From positions 945,001 to 1,009,000 of the forward strand of contig JAJTWR010000021.1 in the NCBI GenBank assembly GCA_021613335.1: a DNA stretch of 64,000 nt. Direction: 5' to 3'. Position numbers and translations under genes: made by a program. This stretch comes from Whitmania pigra. Taxonomy: Eukaryota > Annelida > Clitellata > Hirudinida > Haemopidae. Below are positions 1 through 14,566 of this stretch, piece after piece. A model generated the notes under the pieces. The model made no database searches. It had not been told where the DNA came from and was given only the letters and a program-made list of their open reading frames with translations. Position 1 is the first letter of the stretch. The number at the start of each line of letters is the position of its first letter.

Positions 1-3000
1 TCTTTCAACGTGTAAAACATGGAAGTCATTATTACATTATTACTCTTCCTCAACTCTTCCCTCGCAAAAAACAAATTTCTTTTCTTCCTCATAAACTCGT
101 CTGCTGCTTGTTTTATTCGCGCCTTCTTTTATTTTGTCTCGTTCAGCAGAACAGGGCCGTAGATCACGTTGAATTGGAAAAATAATTCGAAAAAGTTGCT
201 TTTTTGTGTCGGAAGCGCTCCAGGTTTTACTGTGGATTGGTGCTTCTGCATTTCGTAAACAATTCTCTTTATTTATAGATGGATCTTTATTTATAGATGG
301 AAATTATAAGCGATGGAATAATGACTAAAATGTAAAAAGAGAGTAAGACGAGAAGCTTTGCATTGTTTTGTCGAATTGAAATCACCTTTTTTTTTAGATA
401 TATCAATGAAAAAATAAATTACATAATCAAGTGTACTGAAGCTCTTTTTTCCAAAATTACGACTTGAAATGTAGATGGTGCGATGATAAATTAAAAAGAA
501 TTAATTGTAATAATGTTCAGTCGTTATTAAATAAAAATTAAAAATATTCAACTTTTCGGTTAAGTGCATACTTGAAAGCACAAAGAAAACCATTGCTTAA
601 TCTGTAAACTCTAAAGATGTCTTATTGAATTCATTATTTGCATGATTCAAACGCCTGAACCAAGAAAAGCGAAAGTTGTTGACAGGATCAAAAGGTTATT
701 CATTTCTCGAGAGGCCTTCTGGAGTGACCTTTCGACCTTTAATGGTAAGACTCAACGAATGGTTAGTCTCCTGAGTTTGAGAACCACTTGTAGTTCGATG
801 ATGGCCTTGCATGTTTGGTATGCATTCAGTTTCAAACGGATACTAATGAAGACAACCTTCGCAGCAAATTGCATTGTTTTGTCTGTTTGTTGCAAAAGCT
901 GAAAATTGAAGCCTTGTTGATGAAGTTGTTCGCACCTGCCCAGTAAAAGGATTCGTGATCAGACAGAAAAAGTGCTGGAATCTTGCAGTGTGCAAAAATA
1001 AACGAAAAAGAAACTCTCTGAAAATGAAGATGCTGTTTCTCTCCTGTTGAAGATTCTCAGAAACCTTTCGTTTTTTTGACGTACAGAGATCGAGTGGAAT
1101 AATTACGGTTTAGTTAGAAAGAGAAAGGAAATTAGATAACTCTAACTTAAGAGGGGATGGATGCGTTCGTATCAATTGCGCGATGAATTAAATAAATTTG
1201 GAAATCGTCGTCAGTAGCATGTTTTTCTTTGGGCGTTGTTTCGTTGCGTCTCAACTGTCGAAATGAACTTGAGTTCTGGAAATCATCAGAGGAGATAAAA
1301 GATTCAACAATTAAAAGCTTCATCAACTAATTCTGGGTGCCCGAAATACGAGCAAAAACGCAGACAACAAAGTCCAGCTGAAAGTTTTCAAACTTTTTCG
1401 ACCGAAACTTCTTTGTGGGAAATCACAACAATGGGAGGCACATATGTGTTTCTCGAGCAGTTAAATTGCTTTCTTTAGTCGAGCAAACGCCCGTCAGCGA
1501 CTCCGAAAATAGACTGGAAGGTGTTGAAGGCTTTCGCGTGTTTTTTCCTCGAAATTCTTGGCTTTGGATGACTTTATTTTAAAGAACCAAGTTCTGCTCG
1601 AAAACATCATTTTAAATGCTGCATGAAATGCTGAGATTTTGAACTGCAGACGACTTTGGGCCACATGAGATTCAAAAAACCCAACATTCTTGTAAAACGT
1701 TCAACCTAGCTTCTATGACTAAATTCCGACCTAATTTCGAACGTTTATAAAAATCGTCAACAGCATAATTATTAGTTTATCATCACATCAAAAGTAATTT
1801 AGCCAATGCTATCCGTAATTACACGCAAGAGCATGTCAGCAGAGACATTAGCATTCTTGAGATGTTTGAAGGCTCAATTGAAGCTCTCAATGCTTGATTT
1901 TCTCCCTCGGGCCACAAACGTTAAAAGTCACCAGCAACGGGACGTTCAAAGGAAGGCAAGATGGCAGACTTTAAGATCAGATTTAGAGGAGTTTTGTTTA
2001 GGAATATGTCTGCTAATGACCAATAGGAATCGGAAGCTCGAAGAATATTAAAATAATGTATAATAAACGACAATAATATTCAATAATTAATTAAATTACT
2101 GCTTATTATTAATGTCATTGTTGATGCTAATGAGAGCAGTGTGATGTAAACAAGGGATGGATGTGACACTAATCATCTTATCTGTACGTGTTGCAGATAA
2201 GCCAGATGCAAATGCTGTCCGCAAAACATTGATTTAGGATAGCTTTCGAATGAATAATAATAATGTTCGTTATGATGACGATGATGATGATGATTATTGT
2301 TAAAAACAACGATAAATAGAAATATAATATGAAGCTTAAAAACAAAAAATAATAAGAATAAAATAAATAATAACAGCGACAAAATAATAGCAGCATGGTC
2401 GCATATAATGTCTCAGCATCGTCAGTATTAACTCGTGACAGCAGAAGAACGACCCAGCAGTATTTGTGCAATTATCTTCGAGTCAGCCATGGAGAAAGAG
2501 GATATGAAAAGGTAGCATGAATGATTGAATGAATGAATGAATGAATGTAGGAAGGAATAAATAAATATGACATTAAACTATTCTGATATCTTGTATCATG
2601 TATAATAATGTACAATTCGTACGATGAACACGATGACATTTGTACTCATGTACTTGCAGTTATTGATGTATTAGGGTATTACATGCTCGGCCAATTGCAG
2701 AATTAATAATTCCCTAAATATCTTGGCTTTTGCTTAGATTCAGTTTTAGAAGGGCCCTCTATACTAATATCATATCATTATATCTAATATGTATAATATC
2801 ATATCATTATATCTAATATGTATAATATCATTGAGTTTTTGCACAAAATGTCATAGCACTGTGGCAGGCACTGTAAGCGCTTAAAAATGTGACAAATGTA
2901 AACAACTCGCTGCCACGGTACCGAACACCTCGCTTAATCCATGCCAACAACAACAACAACAACAACATGAACAACAACAGAACACAAACCGCGACACTTC

Positions 3001-4546
3001 AAAAGTGCCTTTAAAGTTTTGTGGGGCATAGGCGAAGAAATTCTGCGGGGTATGATATCTCATGAGTCACGTTTGCACAAACAGATAACAAACCTTATCG
3101 GAGGAAGCGTAAGAACTCTCATTTGTTTTATTTTTCATAAATAAATTGAAATCGAAAATAAAATAAGCAAACATTACGAGTGGTAATTCCAAATTTTCTC
3201 GACTTAACGACAGATATTCATCTTTACAATGTCAAAAAAGCAACCTAAAGAATTAACTGCTGCTCTCTAGATTTCTGAAAATGAGACTTCAAAGAGAATG
3301 GGCATCCATGGACATCGATAAGAACTTTCGAATGACCAGTAAGACCGATGGCTTTAAAAATGGATTCAAATGCAAGCGTTTCTCACCTTTCCGCCTTTCG
3401 TTCTTTTTAGCATTCAAATTTGCTCGAAATAAATCGTGATTCCACGGAAAGCAGAGACACAGCTTCAGAGTTTCGGACATTTTGAACTTTCAAAAAGAAA
3501 ATGTCAAAACATCCCGACAATAATTTTATTCTACAGAATCACTGCCGCTACGAACTGAAAGGCAAAATCTCAAATCTCCGAACGAGGATTCTCCCGTGTA
3601 GCAATCCAAAACGCGGAGAATGTTACTCCCACTCATCCTTTGTGAGGCAAATGACGAATTCAGATTCAAACCTGCTGTCTGCACCCCTGTTCATCTGCTC
3701 TGCTTGTCACTAAAACTTCGTTCGCTTTTTGGCCTCAAGCTCGAGCCTTTTATAAGACAGTGTTTTGATGGCGAGGGAGGCAAAATGGCTGCGACTAATT
3801 TTCCGAGTGGCATTTATATTTCATCGACCAATTGTTTGAAATAATTTAACAAATTTTATTCAACAGGGCTATTAGTTATGCAGAAGGGTTTGAATAGTTA
3901 ATGTTGACATTTAACTACTTCAACGCACTCAAACTGTTTGACAAGTGTACTCCTTGACGCATGCTAGTGGAATGTGAATTTTGAGTTTATTTTGATTATA
4001 TTTTGTTTCTTGTTTTTCTAGGAAAATAGACTGGATACAAAATCATGTTTTGTTTTGTTAAAAACATCAGTGATGTAACTAACTTTTTTAAAATATTTAG
4101 TATTTACTAATGGTTTCCATAATTTAATAATAAGAACTATTATCAAATACACAAATTTATATGGCGCCCGCCATTTCTGAAGCGTCAAAAGTGCTAAACT
4201 TATAATTTCGTTATTATCTCGGACAAAGATCGAATTTGGAGTTGCTTAAAAAGAAAATATTAAAATAATACTTATAAAACATAATAATATTTTAAAACAT
4301 AATGATATTTTAAATAGCATATTGCCAACAAATGAGTTATAGTTATAATATAATTAATGTATCCTAAAAAATAATGAGCAGACAAAATATTCATCACACG
4401 AAAGTCACGTGGAGGAGCATTCCATGTTTGGAATGTCTGTGACATTTGGCTTGTGACAAGTATTTATGGAACAATCTGCTTTCGTAAACAACACATTGGT
4501 CTGAATTGAAGCGGGAATGTGATATTAAAATTAAAATAATGTAATA

Positions 4547-4577
<31 letters not shown>

Positions 4578-4791
4578 TAATAATAATAATAATAAATATA
4601 TAAATAAATAATCAATTTCATCGTCTTCTAAACTCTTCTTCAGCTGCCTCTATTCCACTCCAAGTTTCTGAACTCAGTGATGCATCACACGTTTATATCG
4701 CAGGTACATCGTATCATCATCATCATCATCATCATAGTCGTCGTCGTCATCTTTATTTTCTTCTTTTTATGTGGCACAGCCAATCATGGAA
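1..4791. other. gene-less AT-rich DNA with small microsatellites
   Basis: I see no exon with coding character, splice sites and family resemblance here. Open frames are short and compositionally biased. It holds small simple repeats: (ATG)n near 2270-2296, (GAAT)n near 2520-2547, (CAA)n near 2944-2979, a two-copy tandem of about 30 bp near 2769-2830, (AAT)n near 4545-4596 and (ATC)n/(GTC)n near 4712-4745. Non-coding intergenic DNA or a long intron of a gene outside the window are both possible. Confidence 0.6.
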
Positions 4792-5048
4792 GTAATACAA
4801 TTACTAACAGGTCTTGCAATTAATTCCAGGTATTACCATTTTTAACAATTATTACAATTAATCACAGCTAATATAATTATTAACAAGTATCACAATTAAT
4901 CACAGGTGATACAATTATTGACAAGTATTACAATTAATCACAGGTAATAAAATTATTGACAAATATTACAATTAATTACAGGTAATACAATTATTAACCA
5001 GTATTACAATTAATCACAGGTAATATAAATATTAACACGTATTACAAA
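4792..5048 (+). repeat. 38-bp minisatellite, about 7 units
   Basis: Consecutive units end in a phrase like AATTAATCACAG and begin GTAATACAATTATT. The clearest units are exactly 38 bp, with a few substitutions between them; the first and last are more degraded. There are no unique spacers, so this is a tandem array and not a CRISPR. AT-rich and non-coding. Confidence 0.8.
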
Positions 5049-5805
5049 TCGCGTTGGCATCCAAGACCAAAATCAGGCTGACTTTGCAAATCTATATTTA
5101 GTTTAAATTTCAAATAAACATCAACAACAGCAGCATTTAAGCAGGCGTCAATTTTTCTTTCCGCGCGAATATGTACGTTCGTGAGTGATTGTTTGTGATT
5201 ATGTGTGATTGTGTGTGATTGTGTGCGTGATTCATGTGTGAGTAATCCTGATTGTTATCTCTGATTTTAATTCCTTCGAACAAAACATGAGCTGTCCATT
5301 TCGGATGTTTTGTAAACTAAAACCGATTCTACATTTAGAGATTTCGTAAGCAATAATAACAAAAACAATATCAATTATTCGAAAAACATGCGTGAATAAA
5401 TAACATTTTGAGTCAATCAGTGATTGGAAGAAAGATGGATTGTTTGACTGATGGATGGACGCATGAATTAATTGATTGATTGATTGCTTGATTTATTGGG
5501 TAGGTGGAATTATGGATGGATCGACAAATTGACAGACAGATGAGTAAATGAATTCTGAAACTACAAATTCTGTCAAGTATCGAAAGCAATGTATTGACTG
5601 CAATGACATTAAAAATAATAATAATAAAACTAATAATGATAATAAAAATAAAAATAAAAATAAGCATCATAATGATGACGACCTGGAAACAAGCTCAAGT
5701 GATGACAGCATCAGCGGCTCATAATTAAATTAAATTAAATTAATCACTGAATTCCTTTAAAATTACTTTTCGTTCGAAGCTGTCAACATGGCATCTGATG
5801 GGTTG
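5049..5805. other. gene-less stretch
   Basis: No gene seen. It contains a GTGATT-like run near 5180-5230, a short GATT/GAAT-rich tract near 5465-5520 and AT-rich repeats near 5610-5660 and 5722-5745. Nothing else stands out. Confidence 0.5.
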
Positions 5806-5998
5806 TTATTTACATTTACATGCTATTTATATTTACATGCTATTTATATTTACATGCTATTTACATTTACATTCTATTTACATTTTCATGCTATTTATAT
5901 TTACATTTACATGCTATTTACATTTACATGGTATTTATATTTACATGGTATTTGTATTTACATGCTATTTACATTTACATGCTATTTATATTTACATG
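5806..5998 (+). repeat. 17-bp minisatellite, about 11 units
   Basis: Units of the form TTTACATGCTATTTATA (17 bp) repeat with scattered substitutions (for example CATGG for CATGC, ATTTACA for ATTTATA). One partial unit lies near 5910. Because 17 is not a multiple of 3, all three forward frames stay open and repeat every 17 residues, which explains three overlapping repetitive open frames here. They are not genes. Confidence 0.85.
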
Positions 5999-6283
5999 CG
6001 ATCCAAATCGTCCAGACGTCGGGATTTCCATTTTCGTTGATCGGAAGTTTTCATTATCAATCGCTGATTGATTTCAATAACCAATCGGAATCGATGACTA
6101 TATTAGGTGCCCCTTAATTGGACCAATCAGGCCATTCCGTTCATTCTCTACGTGGATATGATGACCTGAATAGCTCTGCTATTGGAGGCATTTCAATGGA
6201 ATTCCTATCCAATCAACCATGACGGGCCAATTCGAGCAGGAAGATGAATGATGATGTGATTAAGAGATCATTGGTTATGGAAT

Positions 6284-6317
<34 letters not shown>

Positions 6318-6842
6318 GATTTGTTAAGAGCTTGTGCTTTCTTGCAATGAAAAGATGTTTGTACCTTTAAAATTCTTGTTTCTGAACAAATGTCTTAAAA
6401 TCATCCTTCAGCAGAGGGTTTACTCAACAAATTTTGCTTTTAAGAGATTACAATAATTACATGAGAATTTACAATAATAATTATATTGTTATTATTAATA
6501 GCATAATGTATAATAGTTATAACTAATTAATATTGCAATTGTAGCCATTGCATATAAAACAAGCAAATAACAGCGACATAATTCATTATGAAACAGATTG
6601 AATGGAATCAGTCATCTGATGTTTGTCAAAAACACATTCCACGAGCAGGAAGTAAACAAGACTTTTTAAAAATATTTAAACAACAAGACCAACTAATTGA
6701 AGATAATGAGATCTATGCCCCATTTATTGCTTTTACGAGGTAGGGTTAATAGGTCCGTCGTGTTGGAATGTAACTTAGAATTTGCTGCACATTTATGGAC
6801 CAATGCATGGTGGACAAAGAAAGAAGTGAATGAATGAATGAC

Positions 6843-6883
<41 letters not shown>

Positions 6884-7070
6884 GGAGAATGAATGAAGGA
6901 ATGAAGGAATGACCTCAAAAGGAATGTGGAACGTGACCAGAGTCACGGGTTGTTTACTCTGAGACATCCACTTCAAATGGACCAATCAGATGGAGAGCCA
7001 ATGTTGTTAGCTACAATTGGATAAGCCGCTATAAATGATATCAGCAACAACAACAATAATAATAGCATTC
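5999..7070. other. gene-less stretch with (ATG)n and (GATT)n arrays
   Basis: No gene seen. A (ATG)n tract lies at about 6283-6318. A (GAAT)n run followed by about ten GATT units lies at 6829-6880. Confidence 0.55.
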
Positions 7071-7545
7071 TTAATACTATAATAATATTTAATAAATAAT
7101 AAAGTTATATTATAATTATAATAATATAATATAATAATTAAAAATTAATAATAATAATTATTATTAATATATATATTATATATTTTTTATATATATATAT
7201 TATTATATATTATTATAATATAATATAATATATTTATATATATTATTTATTTATATATATATATTATTATAATAATTATTATATTATAATTAATAATAAT
7301 ATAATATAATAATTAAAAATTAATAATAATATAATATAATATATTTATATATATATATATTATTATATATTATTATAATATAATATAATATATTTATATA
7401 TATAATAATTAATAAATAACATTAATTATTATTATTATATTTTAATTAATTATATTTTAACATTATTAATTTATATTTTAACATTAATTATAATTATTAA
7501 TTACGTTATTATTATTACAATTATTATTATTATTATCTTCGCTGC
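7071..7545. repeat. duplicated nearly pure A/T block
   Basis: About 475 bp made almost only of A and T. It contains a long direct repeat: 7191-7240 is identical to 7351-7400 (offset 160 bp). A second phrase around 7136-7155 recurs at about 7311-7330 (offset 175 bp). This looks like an imperfect tandem duplication of a 160-175 bp AT unit. Many sub-stretches are self-complementary. Confidence 0.75.
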
Positions 7546-8953
7546 TTTATGATGATGACGACGACGACGACGATAACGATGACGATAATGATGACGATGT
7601 TGTTGTTGATTATGATATTATACTTACCGGGTCAATCCGTCCTTATAAACGACAGCCTTAATATTAACCAGCATTGAAATGACATGCTCCATCTGAGATA
7701 ACCAACGTAAACACACCTATCACATACTATCTCATTCATCTCATACACCTCATTCATCTCTTCATTATGTGCATCCAATAAATGCACTTGGAAAGTCCAG
7801 CCGGCTGATTATAGTTGCGACTAATTATAAACATTGCCAATTATAATAATAATTTCTAATAGTTTATTTCAGTCTTAAAATGTATTATAACTATCTCTAC
7901 GGCAGTGCTCGAGCCGAAGTTCAATATTCTATGTAAGAATTTCTCAAATTAATTAATATTTAGATCAGTCTATTTTGGGGGTTTTTAACATTTAATTTAA
8001 AAGTGAACGTTTAAATGATGCTTAAATTATTGACATTTGTACATTAAGCACAGTTATCAAGATCCTGAGATTACACAATATTCTTTGTCACTTCTTATGG
8101 AGCATATGCTGTTTCCAGATCCCATTAGACAGCAATTAACATACAGTTGACTGTGGGAAAGGCACGACTCAAAACTAATTCCAGAAATCTCCAACGATTG
8201 GCTGCAATTATTTGTCATTGCAATAGCCAGTCAAAAAGGAAATTGTGTTTGAATAGAAATGTAAAATGTCTTAGTGGATCTCGCTATCGAGTTGCAGTAT
8301 TTTATCCAGCTGCCATTCTATTTATTTTCTTAGTATTTCGGAATTGTAAGTTGTGTTTTCCAATCTTTGGACGACTCGTCGATATACGATGTAATCTCGT
8401 TGAATTTTGGGATTTTAATTAACAAATATAGATTTGAATTACTTTGCAACAACAATATAATCCAGCGCATATTTATATTTTAAGTAAATAAAACTTTATT
8501 TTTATTAAACTATTAATTGAGTTAAAATTTAGGGTATAGGATTTGTTAACCATTTTCTGGGCCAAGTTTATTCGTTGGACGGAGTTTATTTTAACTAATC
8601 AAAACACTGGGACAGACAGACTCTTGGTTTTATATAATAAAGATATAAATTATATATTGTATTACATATATTTCTATTACATATGATATATATTATAATC
8701 AGGTAATGTCTTTTATCTGGGACAACAAGAGACCAACCAATCATAGACTCGTTTACAAGGTCACTGTGGTTGTGAATGGATTGTAATTAAATCAACCAAT
8801 TAACCAACCAATCACATTCTAATAAACCAAGCCGCGACATTGACCTTGGCTCATTACTTCCAGAGAAAGTAGATGAAGATAAATTGAATACAAACAGTGG
8901 AGGAATCACAGAGAAGAGCCACAACCACATCATCATCATCGTCGTCGTCGTCG

Positions 8954-9004
<51 letters not shown>

Positions 9005-12000
9005 ATCATAACTCGTCATCATAATCATCTTCGCATCTGAAGATAATAAATCTGTTGGGTTCAGCATTTTCATGCATTGCCTCGAGCAAATCATCTTCAA
9101 CGATTTGAAAGGAATTTCAAGTTAATTTCAAGTTAATTAGTTCTGGTAATTTATTTCAATATTTTATTTTATATTTTATTTGATATTCATCAAAAATAGA
9201 TTGAAATAGAATAGGAAGTTTAAACTTTGACAAACACGACTAGAAAATTCATTTGATTTTTTTTTACAAACTTTTCCTTTTAATTAAGAAAATTATTATG
9301 AAATGTTTATTTAAAATATTTATTTAAAAATTCGTAATTTTAATTAAAGTATTAATTGCTATAATTAAAAGAAAGATTTTTATTAAAGATTATTTCTAAG
9401 TGATGTTATGATGATAAGGTTTGGTTTATATTTGTCCTTTTTGAACTTTTATTGAAACTCAACAAAAAACTGAAGTACGAATTAAATGCAACAAGTAAAA
9501 GGACGAGAAAAACTTTCGTCCAATTGCCGAACATGAAAACTTTATTTACGTTTTAACGAAACAGAAAAACATTGATTGGTAATATTGTTTAATCTAATAA
9601 ATTAAAATAATGAAATTGCATGCCCACTGAGTTATATTGTTTAATAATAAAATGTTTTAGTGCCTTTTTGAAATCAAATAAGTTTGAAAGACTGACGATA
9701 TATAGAATATTGATGACTGTAACAATTCAGTAACCACAGGGATACAACCCAAGCTCATCTTCAATTGGCATAATCCCATTATTGAGCAGGTTCAAATGCC
9801 GAATATTTAATACAATTCATGCAAACAGATAATTAACTAATTAATCTATTGGGAGAATAATTGCATGGAATCTTCAAGGACTAATAAATTTAAAAAAATG
9901 TATTTAATTATTTATTCAAACCTCTGATTTTCTGTTCTCTTCCTTTTCTCCAGACGATGCTCAGAGCGGTGTCCTTCATTCCTTTGATCCTTTCGCTCAG
10001 ACTTCTGCTCCAATCGTATTCACAATCAAACTTTCTGCTTCCCATAACCATGCGACGAAATTCTTAAGCGAAGTTTTCCACTTCAGCTGACCAACAGTTC
10101 GATGTTGTGTTGTTGTTGATGTCGTTGTTGTGTTGTATTGTTGTTGTTGTTTTTGCTGTGTTGTTGTGTTGCTATGCTGTTGTTCAGTTGAAAAATTGTT
10201 TTCACTTCTCAGAGATTCAAGTCAATTGGAGGAATCTTCTGAAACGTCACAAGACAACAAACATGAGTCAAAGTTTTCATTGTCTGAAAAAGAAATTTAA
10301 AATGGCAAATCGAAACAATTTTTTAAATGTGAATACAAAAATTCACTTCAACTCGAATTGATTACTTTGATTTACATTGTGTTGTCGTCCTCTGACATTA
10401 TATTAAATCGGATTCTCAATAGATTAATGGATAACGATCGATTAACAAATGAATAATATTAGAATATTCCAATAGCCGATTAGAAATTGGCAGAAAATGG
10501 TTGAAGTTGTTTTAAATCGATGACGGAATTTTCCTTAAACTCGTCCTTTTAAGGAAGAACATTGGCAAACATTCATTGTATTTCACACGCCATTCTTTCA
10601 ATTAAACTATAAATAACCGAAAGGAATCTAAAAACTTTCTTTTTAATCTCAAACAAATTTATGTTCGACTTCGGCCTTATTTGAAGAATTTTATGGACTT
10701 CAAAAACGTGCTTCATGCGAGGTGAGCAATTTAAGAGTGAAATTTCAATTATTTTTAATCTTTCCGTCACAATTTTGTTTTCAAGAGATTACAAATGCGC
10801 AATTTCCCGACCATTATTATCATCATTGGATATTTTTACGATCAAATCTGATCCTCTACAACATGGATTTGTTTGTTTCAATCATCTCCTTTAATAACAT
10901 AATTACCCCGTTGAACCAACACATTAAAAACCGGTTCATTGCAGTGACAAACATAAAATCATTCATGCGCATCAACATTCATACCAACATTTTTACAGAC
11001 AAACATACATCCAAGCAAACATGCAAACAGTACAAAACAAACACAGTGCAAACAAGTCCAGCTCCCACAACGAAAAGAAGAAACGATTGCATTCCATGTC
11101 ATCCAGGTGCAACACCAGGCACGCTTGGATGACTCCACGTGTGGTTAACGAGTGCTTGGAGAAGCAGTTCATCTGAGGATGGAAGGTTGATCGACGCAGC
11201 TTTCGTCGATTCCATCTCAACGGAGGTGGAAAGAGATGCCTGGAGAGAATGCACTTCTTCATGACGTCACTGAGCAGTGATGATGATGATGAAGATGCCG
11301 ATTATGATGACGACAACCATAATGATGATAATGATGTGGAAAGGCGGCGATGGTGTTGAATATGATAGTAATGATGATGATAAAGCAGTAAATAATAATT
11401 ACCATTGTGGTAATTACATTAAGATTGCGATTGCGGTTATGATGATGATGCTGAAGATGATGATGATGATGATGATGATGACGACGACGACGACGATGAT
11501 GATGATGATGACGTTAGAGCATCATCCATCCATCCAAAGATGTAAATTCGAAATCAGCAATTTCTTGATGAGCACAATAAATTTTAAATCTCCAGTTTTC
11601 CTGCTTCGAGAGAAAATAGGCCTCAGTGCAAATGCAGTTTCAGAAGCGAAGGACTACGAATTAATCAGAAGCAGACGATAAAGTTCATGAAGAACGTAAA
11701 GGCGGCAAGAAGTCAATAAGAAAACAATAACAATAACAATAATTATCAAAAAAATTAAAAAATACAAATTCAAATAATAATAATAACAATTATTAATAAT
11801 ATAATTATATAAATTTTATTATATAAGATTATATTATATTAATTAATTATAAATATTATTAATTAAATTAATTATTATTAATAAATATTAATAAATAATA
11901 AATGTAAGAGTAATAATCAGAAATTATTGTTGATATTATTTAATAGTGATTTACATAATTAGTATTTATAAAAATCACAATATCATAAATAAATTATTCG

Positions 12001-12105
12001 TTTATATATTATAATTAGTAAATTATAATTGCTGGTGACTCATTGTAATCGATGGCTTTCAATTAAATCTTGGTTCGTTTTCATGGTAACAGATGATTCA
12101 CCGCT
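7546..12105. other. gene-less stretch with ATG/ACG/TTG microsatellites
   Basis: No supportable gene. Simple repeats: ATG/ACG mix near 7547-7610, (ATC)n with (GTC)n near 8929-9005, (TTG)n near 10101-10170, and (ATG)n/(ACG)n near 11276-11340 and 11437-11510. Open frames here (for example 10722-11132) lack splice structure and any recognisable family. Confidence 0.5.
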
Positions 12106-12290
12106 ATATCATCATCATCGACATTGTCGTCGCCATCCTCATCCTCCTCCTCCTCCTCCTCCTCCTCCTCCTCCTCCTCCTCCTCCTCCTCCTCCTCCTC
12201 CTCCTCATCATCATCATCATCATCATAATCATCATCAACAACAACAACAACAACAACATCAGCAACAACATCAACATCATCATCAGCGCC
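12106..12290 (+). repeat. compound microsatellite (ATC)n(TCC)n(ATC)n(CAA)n
   Basis: Four trinucleotide arrays abut. The centre, 12142-12206, is 65 bases of uninterrupted pyrimidine (TCC repeats) on the plus strand, followed by ATC repeats and then CAA repeats to about 12260, with ATC-rich sequence after. Open frames reading as poly-Pro/His/Gln or poly-Leu/Ile are artefacts of the repeat. Confidence 0.9.
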
Positions 12291-12698
12291 ATATTTTCAT
12301 CACCGCCGCCAGCTCCATCATCACAGCCTCACGACCGCTATCATCATATGATACATAGAAGGTGTTGATATCATGATATGAGATGATGCTATTATGAATA
12401 CAGCCACCATCATCATCACATTCATCATCATCACCATCATCCCTGGAGAAGTCTTCCTATCAGTCAGCAATTAGATGATGTTTGCCTCCTTCACCAGCTA
12501 AAAAGTTGAGAAATTATGAACGAAATAATTGGAAAACGACATCCGCAACAAACATCTCAATAAATATTCGATTAGAAATATTTTTTATATTTACATTCTG
12601 CCTGTTTATGAGTATTTATAAATATTGAGCAGCATAGAATAATTAATGAGAATAGCACGTGTGCTGCTTGATCTTGTATATAACTTTATCGTTTCAAC

Positions 12699-14367
<1,669 letters not shown>

Positions 14368-14386
14368 TTATTATTATTATTATTGT

Positions 14387-14461
<75 letters not shown>

Positions 14462-14473
14462 ATTATTATTAAT

Positions 14474-14542
<69 letters not shown>

Positions 14543-14566
14543 ATTATTATTAATTATTATTATTAT
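14368..14566 (+). repeat. (ATT)n microsatellite with interspersed AATT
   Basis: About 200 bp of ATT repeats broken at intervals by AATTATT junctions, suggesting phase slips or merged arrays. Confidence 0.9.

Noticed and set aside
4792..5048. Regularly repeated 38-bp units, CRISPR-like at first sight
   Set aside because: The units are adjacent with no unique spacers and the DNA is eukaryotic; it is a minisatellite.
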